From Cytobacillus sp. IB215665 (lineage in GTDB: Bacteria > Bacillota > Bacilli > Bacillales > SM2101), in the NCBI RefSeq assembly GCF_033963835.1, contig NZ_JAXBME010000006.1, positions 124,001-188,000 of the forward strand: a DNA stretch of 64,000 nucleotides, given 5' to 3'. This document shows, piece by piece, positions 53,316-60,372 of the stretch. The notes beneath the pieces were generated by a model. That model was not told the origin of the DNA. It made no database searches and saw only the letters and a program-made list of their open reading frames with translations. The translations under genes were made by a program, and so were the position numbers. The first letter of the stretch is position 1. Each line of letters opens with the position of its first letter.

Positions 53316-53589
53316 CATATGAGTAACTGATGAATATCATATGATTTTTGTAATCTACAGAAAAAAGCTAACCGAATGCCTGTTATATTCGTGTATAGCT
53401 CATGTTGCGAAGACAGCTTAAGAATACACAATAATCATTGAAACACTGAGAAAAGAGAAGGCAAGGAACGATCATCGTCCTCATGTACGGCAAAATTGCT
53501 ACGAATGCTAGTTAAACAGTCAAACTAATAAATGGATGAAATTTACACTAAGATATGCTATATTATAATTGGATAGATAATTTTAATAC

Positions 53590-53720
53590 AAATGAAAGCA
53601 GACTATAGGTGCTTGAACACCAACAGTCTGCTCATACAATAGTTTTCCCTTCAAAGGGGAAGGCAGCGGATGATATAACCCACCCTACTTTGCCGACAAG
53701 CTCAAGGGTGGTTATTTCTT
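53590..53720 (+). ncRNA. Putative antisense RNA region of the type I toxin locus
   Basis: Two hairpins face the toxin's 3' end: AGCAGACT...AGTCTGCT (53598-53632) with an inner GGTG/CACC pair, and CCACCCT...AGGGTGG at about 53682-53711 followed by TTATTTCTT. In TxpA/RatA-like modules of Bacillus a convergent antisense RNA overlaps the toxin mRNA end. The strand and exact ends of the RNA cannot be fixed by eye. Confidence 0.45.
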
Positions 53721-53795
53721 GTTATCGAAAGACAGTATCGCGATGATGAGAATCCCAAAAGAGACCATTAAGCTCACCGCTTCATATACCGTCAA
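53712..53795 (-). CDS. Type I toxin, holin-like peptide (TxpA/BsrG type), 27 residues
   Basis: The peptide opens MTVYEAVSLMVSFGILIIAI and ends LSFDNKK, the conserved form of the Bacillus 'putative holin-like toxin' family: a polar TVYE start, one membrane helix and a Lys-rich tail. The start is TTG 53795 behind AGGGGGTGA; the nearby ATG is out of frame. Such peptides damage the membrane or envelope and are silenced by a cis-antisense RNA. It is too short for usual ORF calling. Confidence 0.8.
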   Translation of the reverse strand: MTVYEAVSLMVSFGILIIAILSFDNKK

Positions 53796-54100
53796 GGCAT
53801 CACCCCCTCTCCAATATGGAATGACGGGTTCAGCCTTCACACCCTTGAGTACCAACTATTGTATTACTTCCATTATAACACTATTATGGAACAAATTATT
53901 AAAATATTTGATATATAGATTGAAAGTTAACTTATTGTTTTATATGGATTTAATTACTGAACAACAAAAGTGAAGTGGTTCTTTAGATAAGAAATAAATG
54001 AATCAACATCCGATATGGATACCACAAGATAATCTAGAATTTACTATACTACTTTTTAAGAATATAATAGAAGAAGAGTTTAATGAGGCAGGTGTAATAG

Positions 54101-55261
54101 ATGAAATTTTTTCATACAGCTGATTGGCACTTAGGTAAATTAGTTCAAGGTGTTTATATGACTGAGGATCAAGAATATGTGCTAAATCAATTAATTGAAG
54201 CAGTTGATCAAGAACGACCAGATGCTGTAATTATAGCTGGTGATGTCTATGATCGTGCTGTGCCTCCTACAGAAGCAGTTCAACTGTTAGATGAAATATT
54301 AAGGAGAATTATAATAGATTTACAAACTCCAGTTTTAGCGATTGCAGGGAATCATGATAGCCCTGGTAGACTACATTTTGCAAGCAGTGTGTTGAAAGCA
54401 GCTGGACTACATATTGTCGGGCATCTTTCTGAAAAGATAGAACCAGTGATTATAAGAGATGAATTCGGTGAAGTTCATTTCCATTTAGTACCTTATGCTG
54501 AACCTGGCGTTGTCAAACACTTGTTAAAAAATGAAGAAATTCGAAGTCACGATGATGCTATGGAAGCTATTGTAACCCAAATAACTGAACAAATGGATAA
54601 TAAGGCCAGGCATGTATTTATTGGACATCATTTTGTCACACCAAAAGGTGAAAAAGAAGAAAATACAAGTGATTCGGAGCGTCCACTAGCAATTGGTGGA
54701 GCTGAGCAAGTGAATGCAAGTTATTTTTCACATTTTCATTACAGTGCTTTTGGTCATTTACATCAAGCACACAAAGTTGGCAATGATAAAATAAGGTATG
54801 CAGGATCACCATTAAAATACTCGATTTCTGAAGAGACACACAACAAAGGGTTTTATATCGTCGAGATGGATGATGTAGGTAATACATCGATAGAAAAGAG
54901 AGTATTTTCGCCTCGGCGTGATATGCGAACGATAGAAGGGTATATGAAGGATATCCAATTACAAGACAAAAATGAAGATTATGTGTTTGTTAGATTGCTA
55001 GATGATCATCCGGTACTATTTCCGATGGAAAAAATTCGTGCTGTTTATCCTAATGCTATGCATATTGAGCAAAAGCAAAGTACACCAAGTACGCCAGAGG
55101 GTACACAGAAAAAAAATAATCAACGGACACAAATGGACGAGTTATCACTTTTCAAAGCTTTTTATACAGATGTTAAAGGTACAGAAGTGAAGCAAGATAC
55201 GGAAAATTTATTTCGTGATGTACTACAACATATTCTCCGAGCGGAAGGAGAACGGACATGA
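54101..55261 (+). CDS. sbcD: Exonuclease subunit SbcD
   Basis: This is the Mre11-type nuclease subunit of 386 residues. Calcineurin-like motifs in order are FHTADWHLGK, IIAGDVYDRAVPP, LAIAGNHDSPGRL, VFIGHHFVTP and SAFGHLHQAHKV, which hold the two metal ions, followed by the cap domain and a C-terminal SbcC-binding helix region. With SbcC it cleaves hairpins and palindromes, relevant in a genome rich in palindromic repeats. The last four bases overlap the sbcC start (ATGA). Confidence 0.96.
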   Translation: MKFFHTADWHLGKLVQGVYMTEDQEYVLNQLIEAVDQERPDAVIIAGDVYDRAVPPTEAVQLLDEILRRIIIDLQTPVLAIAGNHDSPGRLHFASSVLKAAGLHIVGHLSEKIEPVIIRDEFGEVHFHLVPYAEPGVVKHLLKNEEIRSHDDAMEAIVTQITEQMDNKARHVFIGHHFVTPKGEKEENTSDSERPLAIGGAEQVNASYFSHFHYSAFGHLHQAHKVGNDKIRYAGSPLKYSISEETHNKGFYIVEMDDVGNTSIEKRVFSPRRDMRTIEGYMKDIQLQDKNEDYVFVRLLDDHPVLFPMEKIRAVYPNAMHIEQKQSTPSTPEGTQKKNNQRTQMDELSLFKAFYTDVKGTEVKQDTENLFRDVLQHILRAEGERT

Positions 55262-58200
55262 AGCCAATTACTTTAACTATAAGCGCATTCGGTCCATATA
55301 AGGATAGAGAAGTAATTGATTTTACTAAATTAGGTGAGCAAAGGTTGTTTGTTATTTCCGGAAGTACAGGAGCAGGAAAGACAACGATCTTTGATGCCAT
55401 TTGTTTTGCTTTATATGGAGAGGCAAGTGGACAGGAACGTCAAGATACGAAAATGTTACGAAGTCATTTTGCAGATGATGATACACATACTTCAGTAGAA
55501 TTAGTGTTTCAACTTAGGGATAAGCAATTTCGTATCCTTCGACAGCTATCACATGTCAAGGAAGGTAACAAGACACCAACAGGTGAGCGTTATGAATTAT
55601 ATGAGCAATTAACTAGTGGTGAAGAAATTCCATGTGTAGATCGTTTTAAAGTTACTGACGTAAATAACAGGCTTGAACAAATCATCGGCTTAACGAGAGA
55701 CCAGTTTCGACAAATTGTTATGCTACCACAAGGAGAATTCCGTAAATTATTAACATCAGAAACAGAAAATAAAGAAGAAATACTTAGACGCATCTTTAAA
55801 ACTGATTCATTTAAACGCATAGCTGATCGATTGAGAGAGATGAAAAAAGAAATTGAGCTAACATACATGAACAAGTTGAATGAACGAAGCTTGTATATTG
55901 ATCAGCTAAAAGGGTTATTGCGTGATCGTGAAGGATCTAAACTAACGGAACTTCTAAAAGAAGAGCATATTAATACGCATCAAATTCTATCAGCATTAGA
56001 TCAAGAAATTGATGAATTTGACAAGGAATCAAACACACTATTGCTAAAGCAAAAGACAGAACAACAAAAATATGATGAAACCTATGAGCTGCTACACCGT
56101 GGCAAGGTAGTCAATGAACGTTTGGATTTGCTTAATACAAAAAAATTAGAGCTCTCAAATCTATTAGGTCAAGAGCGAAATATAAAATTAAAAGTGGATG
56201 AATTAGAGCTTGCTACTCAAGCTGAACAGCTCCAAGTTATTGAACAACAAGTAAAAACGGTAAAACTAGAAGTTCACGATAAGGAGAATGAGCTTACAGC
56301 TATTACAGAGAAGTTAGAGAGCACTAAACAACTATTCGATCAAGTGAAAACAGATTATGAGCAGGAGCAAGAAAAAGACCGTATCCGTGAAGCTTTATCA
56401 ATAGAGTTAAACCGTCTTCACGATTTAATACCTACTGTACAAGAACTTGATGCTAAACAACAATTAGTAAGCGGATTGAGTCGTGAGCTAAAACATTTAA
56501 GCAGCCAGCTTAATGAACTTAAAAATCAACATAAATCAAATTCCCTGAAAAAAACGGAGCTCTTTGAACAAATTCGAATGCTTGAATCGAAGGTTGATTC
56601 TTTGCCTGACAAACATAAACAATTGTTGTATTTAAGAGAGCAATCTAAGGCTGTCAATGAATATCTCCAGCTCGTTTTACAAGGTAAACAAGCATATAAT
56701 AAAATGACACAGAGCTTTAAAAAGTATGAATACGTTAACCAAGTTTATAGTCAATTAGAAAAGCAGTGGATAGATGGACAAGCTAGTTTACTAGCTTTAA
56801 GGTTAAAACCAGAAGAACCGTGCCCTGTTTGTGGTAGTATTGAGCATCCGAGTAAAGCGTTATTAAGTGAAGGTATGACTACAAAAGAGCAGCTTGAATC
56901 GCATAAAAAAGAAAAAAATTTATGTGAAACAACGTATTTGAATGCAAAAGCGGTTTATGAAAATTTACGTATACAGCTTGAAGAGAAAAAGGAACAAATT
57001 GAGCATTATGGGTTTTCTATAGACCAATTGCAAGAGCAATATGATCAATTAGTGATTCAAGGAAAACTATTAAAAGCTGAAGTAGAGCAACTAGATCAGG
57101 ACCAAAAAATTGTAGCTAAATATAAAAAAGAATATGATAGGCTTGAGATTTCTCTTCAACAAGAAGAAGAGAAAAGGACGCAAGCTGAACAACGATATCA
57201 AGACGTTACAATAAAATATGGGACAGAGGAAGAACTTTTACAACAAAATATAACAAAAGTGAGTGAAGAGGTTCGTTCTGTAGAAAAGCTTCAAGCCAAT
57301 ATAACTAAAGTTGCTAATGAAAAGAATCGTCTTATGCATAAGTGGAAATTGGTACAAGACCAATTTAAACAAGCTAATGAAAATGTTGTAACAGCTAACG
57401 TTAATGTGGTAAATGTAACGGATCAGTTAGCAAAAGCAAAAACAAAGCTTGAAAAAACTGAACAAACATTTTACACTGAATTACGTCTAGCAAATTTTGA
57501 GAATGATCAAGTCTATTTGAGTGCAAAGCGTAATAAGGACGCTATGAAGAAATTAAAGGACGAAATCGAAAGCTTCCATGTGGCACTAAATACTACAAGA
57601 AAGCAAGTCGAAGAGCTCGACAAGGAGCTTGCTGGAAAAGAACGAAGTAACGTAGAGATACTAGAACAACGTGTTATGGAGTTAAAAGGACAAACTGAAT
57701 TAGTGAGGAAATCTTTGCAAACATCAGAATATTACAAGATGGAGGCACAGAAGTTAAAACAATTAATTGTTGAATCGAGTGAAGCTGAACAAGGTGCCGA
57801 ACAAGAACTAGGTCTGATGAGTGATCTGTATAACGTTGTTCGTGGAGATAATGAAAAGAAAATCTCATTTGAAAGATACTTACAGATTGAATTTTTAGAG
57901 CAAATCATTCTTGCTGCCAATGAGCGATTAAAGCAACTCTCGTATGGGCAATATTACCTTGTTCGTAGTGAACGTTTAGAAAAACGAGGTAAACAAAGTG
58001 GGTTAGGGTTAGATGTTTATGATACTTACACGGGACAAAAGCGAGATGTGAAATCCTTATCAGGTGGAGAAAAATTTAATGCGTCTTTATGTTTAGCTTT
58101 AGGTATGACTGACGTTATTCAATCGTACGAAGGTGGAATTTCAATCGAAACGATGTTTATTGACGAGGGCTTTGGATCACTTGATGAAGAGGCACTTCAT

Positions 58201-58368
58201 AAAGCTATCGACACACTCGTTGAATTACAGCAAACTGGACGTATGATTGGAGTCATATCGCACGTCCAAGAATTAAAAAATGCCATGCCCGCAATATTAG
58301 AAGTTACAAAGACAAAAGAAGGCTACAGCAAAACTCGGGGCATGACCACCGCCACGTTAATGCGTTAA
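55258..58368 (+). CDS. sbcC: Exonuclease subunit SbcC (Rad50-like ATPase)
   Basis: This is an SMC-like protein of 1036 residues. Walker A is GSTGAGKTT (35-43), and long coiled coils flank a central zinc hook EEPCPVCGSIEHP (Cys about 522 and 525). The C-terminal part has the signature KSLSGGEKFNASLCLALG and Walker B ETMFIDEGFGSLDEEAL. It forms the SbcC2D2 complex, which opens DNA hairpin and protein-blocked ends. The start overlaps sbcD, so the two are coupled. It is followed 39 bases later by the unknown paralogue gene. Confidence 0.96.
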   Translation: MKPITLTISAFGPYKDREVIDFTKLGEQRLFVISGSTGAGKTTIFDAICFALYGEASGQERQDTKMLRSHFADDDTHTSVELVFQLRDKQFRILRQLSHVKEGNKTPTGERYELYEQLTSGEEIPCVDRFKVTDVNNRLEQIIGLTRDQFRQIVMLPQGEFRKLLTSETENKEEILRRIFKTDSFKRIADRLREMKKEIELTYMNKLNERSLYIDQLKGLLRDREGSKLTELLKEEHINTHQILSALDQEIDEFDKESNTLLLKQKTEQQKYDETYELLHRGKVVNERLDLLNTKKLELSNLLGQERNIKLKVDELELATQAEQLQVIEQQVKTVKLEVHDKENELTAITEKLESTKQLFDQVKTDYEQEQEKDRIREALSIELNRLHDLIPTVQELDAKQQLVSGLSRELKHLSSQLNELKNQHKSNSLKKTELFEQIRMLESKVDSLPDKHKQLLYLREQSKAVNEYLQLVLQGKQAYNKMTQSFKKYEYVNQVYSQLEKQWIDGQASLLALRLKPEEPCPVCGSIEHPSKALLSEGMTTKEQLESHKKEKNLCETTYLNAKAVYENLRIQLEEKKEQIEHYGFSIDQLQEQYDQLVIQGKLLKAEVEQLDQDQKIVAKYKKEYDRLEISLQQEEEKRTQAEQRYQDVTIKYGTEEELLQQNITKVSEEVRSVEKLQANITKVANEKNRLMHKWKLVQDQFKQANENVVTANVNVVNVTDQLAKAKTKLEKTEQTFYTELRLANFENDQVYLSAKRNKDAMKKLKDEIESFHVALNTTRKQVEELDKELAGKERSNVEILEQRVMELKGQTELVRKSLQTSEYYKMEAQKLKQLIVESSEAEQGAEQELGLMSDLYNVVRGDNEKKISFERYLQIEFLEQIILAANERLKQLSYGQYYLVRSERLEKRGKQSGLGLDVYDTYTGQKRDVKSLSGGEKFNASLCLALGMTDVIQSYEGGISIETMFIDEGFGSLDEEALHKAIDTLVELQQTGRMIGVISHVQELKNAMPAILEVTKTKEGYSKTRGMTTATLMR

Positions 58369-58407
58369 CGTGTTGGGGGTGTCGTTTCCAAAAAGGAGAG
58401 AGAGAAA

Positions 58408-59037
58408 TTGACAGTTGATAAAATTATAGAGGTTGGTTCACAGATCCAGTTGCAAGCTGTGGATTTATTGAAACCTTGGCAAACAGTGATTGTATTAGTC
58501 ATTATCTTATTATTGTATATTGCATTATTAGCAGGCTCTAACCGTGTAAAAAGAATAAAGAGCCATTTTATCATAGGTGCTGTACTAGTGGTCGCTTTAT
58601 CAGTTGTACACTTTTTTGATTATGAAAAAGCGCTTGCCAATGATGAAGAATTTCCTGGTAGAATGGAAGATTGGGAGCAAGACTACGTCTTACCTTATAT
58701 TAATAATTTAGAGGTGCTGACCCAAGATATTGAAGAGATTCAATATAGTGAAGAACTAGTTGTAAAAGCCGAGGAAGACGAAGAGATTATCGACAAATAT
58801 AAACGATATTACACTCAAGAGGTTGCTGGTGAAGTGCAACCTGTAAGGTTCTATTATGTTGATAATGAATTAAAGGAAGATAAAGTTGGTGGGGGATTTT
58901 ATAGAGTAGTTGTAGAAGAAGGTCTTGAAAAGCCATACTTCACATATCAACAATTAGAACGAGGCTTCCCACACGGATTTAATAAGACAATGTATAATGT
59001 TGAAATACATGTTGGTCCTGATCATATAAAAAAATAA
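58408..59037 (+). CDS. Two-TM membrane protein, unknown; paralogue of 5220-5864
   Basis: The product has 209 residues, TTG start behind AAAAGGAG. Residues about 25-45 and 55-72 are membrane spans, and the rest is an acidic extracytoplasmic domain. The blocks VVHFFDYEKALANDEEFPGR, YVLPYINNLEV, EKPYFTYQQLERGFPHGF and MYNVEIHVG recur in order in the protein at 5220. No family name is recalled. It directly follows sbcC on the same strand with no terminator between, so it may ride the sbcDC transcript. Function unknown. Confidence 0.8.
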   Translation: MTVDKIIEVGSQIQLQAVDLLKPWQTVIVLVIILLLYIALLAGSNRVKRIKSHFIIGAVLVVALSVVHFFDYEKALANDEEFPGRMEDWEQDYVLPYINNLEVLTQDIEEIQYSEELVVKAEEDEEIIDKYKRYYTQEVAGEVQPVRFYYVDNELKEDKVGGGFYRVVVEEGLEKPYFTYQQLERGFPHGFNKTMYNVEIHVGPDHIKK

Positions 59038-59046
59038 ATAGTAATA

Positions 59047-59090
59047 AAAGGCTTTTTTCGTAAGCTTTGTTGCTATTGAGACTAATTTAG
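59047..59090. repeat. Solo arm of the MITE-like family (copy K)
   Basis: AAGGCTTTTTTCGTAAGCTT followed by TGTTGCTATTGAGACTAATT is the reverse complement of the right arm of copy B with few changes. It is the best-preserved solo arm. Confidence 0.55.
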
Positions 59091-59212
59091 AACTGCAATT
59101 AATATGATGAAGGAAGAATGGAAAATACTATAATGGATGAAATCATCTTTTCATCAGAAAAGGGGATCATTTAGAAGAACCATTATTTTTTTGATTGATT
59201 AATATAAAATGT

Positions 59213-59245
59213 AAAAAACTCTCCTCTATTTGGTGAGTTTTTTAT
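59213..59245 (+). terminator. Terminator, A/T-run stem
   Basis: AAAAAACTC pairs with GAGTTTTTT and ends in T residues. It is the likely end of the sbcDC and membrane-protein transcript. Confidence 0.7.
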
Positions 59246-59346
59246 ATTTGTTCGCATGCATCATGAAACACGATCTATTACTCCAATGCGTATAAAATCT
59301 ACTCATTTCCATCATCTGTAATCCTCCTACTAGATTAAGAAATAAA

Positions 59347-59547
59347 TCAATTATAAGTTATAACAATATGAGGTGAAACTACAATATACAAAAGGATCAA
59401 TATGATTAATGCACCCATAATAAAACTAATCCTTGCAAAAATCTTACTTTCCTTGTTGATTATAGGGTATAAAACTATTAATAAAGTTCCAAGTCCAAGC
59501 GGTATTAGGGCTAACATTATAGATGCCTCGTTAGATAAATATAACAT
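59347..59547 (-). CDS. Small two-span membrane protein, 66 residues
   Basis: A very strong SD (AAGGAGG, eight bases ahead) marks ATG 59547 as the start, although the frame stays open to 59925 through a tandem-repeat region. The peptide has two hydrophobic stretches (IMLALIPLGLGTLLIVLYPI and FIMGALIILILLYIVV) joined by the charged turn NKESKIF. No family or function is known. It lies directly downstream of the 42-bp minisatellite, which occupies its leader or promoter region. Confidence 0.65.
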   Translation of the reverse strand: MLYLSNEASIMLALIPLGLGTLLIVLYPIINKESKIFARISFIMGALIILILLYIVVSPHIVITYN

Positions 59548-59624
59548 TATAAATACCTCCTTAGATAAATATAAAACTATTTTACCATTTTTTAGAATGA
59601 AATTGTCCGAACAACCATGCTTAT

Positions 59625-59925
59625 TATTAAAATTGGGTGATTCACTGTCGGAACAAACATGTTTACTGTCCAAACTAGGCGCTATACTGTCGTAAAAACT
59701 ATGTTTACTGTCCAAACTAGGTGTTTTACTGTCGTAAAAACTATGTTTACTGTCCAAACTAGGTGTTTTACTGTCGTAAAAGCTATGTTTACTGTCCAAC
59801 CTAGGTGCTTTACTGTCCGTACAAACAAGTTTACTGTTCAAACTAGGTATTTTACTGTATGAACAACTATATTTACTGTCCAAAACTATGCGCTTTATTG
59901 TCAGTACATCAATATATTTATTCAA
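59625..59925. repeat. Minisatellite: about seven 42-bp units made of two 21-bp halves
   Basis: The unit is ACTGTCGTAAAAACTATGTTT then ACTGTCCAAACTAGGTGTTTT; each half opens ACTGTC and ends GTTT. Two central units (59689-59772) are identical and the outer ones are diverged. On the minus strand the frame happens to stay open because 42 is a multiple of three, giving 14-residue repeats rich in SLDSKHSFYDSK; I regard this as non-coding because the SD-supported start lies downstream. Confidence 0.85.
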
Positions 59926-60168
59926 ACAGCCCCGATTCTATTCACCAAGCTGAAAACAGATCATTTCCTCACTAAAATAGGCTTATACAGTCGAAAATCG
60001 AATTTGTTGAAATATATCGAATTTTGTATGATTTAGTCAAATGATTAATTCCTCATTACTACAGTTGTTATTCTCTCTATTAATCTATCAAGTTTTAACG
60101 AGTTTTATTATTTAATTTAAGGAGGTGATTAGTAGCTATACTTCACAATTAGTTTTCCTTCGTCATTC

Positions 60169-60331
60169 GAGGCCGTTTTCGCATTGTTATACGAACTATG
60201 AAATAAGTGAGTATATACCTAGTGTAGTGAGTGGCATCTTTCTCATTGTTAAAAACGTCATATGCATAAATTTACTTGCTAATACTCTAAATTGGTTTCA
60301 ATAGCAAAAGGTTTACGAAAATAGCCTAAGG
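60169..60331. repeat. MITE-like palindromic element (copy L)
   Basis: The left arm is GAGGCCGTTTTCGCATTGTT, the right arm GGTTTCAATAGCAAAAGGTT then TACGAAAATAGCCT, and the centre GTGAGTGGCATCTTTCTC. It is nearly full length and lies between the minisatellite and the secreted-protein gene. A good SD-like AAGGAGGTGATTAG at about 60119-60132 precedes it with no start codon in range. Confidence 0.6.
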
Positions 60332-60372
60332 TAATACCTTTAGCCCAAAATAATTGAAAAGATGGTGAGATT

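Noticed and set aside
53719-53973. 84-residue plus-strand frame
   Set aside because: It is the antisense shadow of the type I toxin and its leader.
59548-59925. Long minus-strand frame giving a 192-residue repeat protein (SLDSKHSFYDSK units)
   Set aside because: The repeat unit is 42 bp, so any frame without a stop stays open. A strong SD marks ATG 59547 as the true start, and the repeat part has no SD or signal peptide.
59625-59925. CRISPR-like array
   Set aside because: Units are directly tandem with no unique spacers, each unit is two 21-bp halves, and no cas genes are present.
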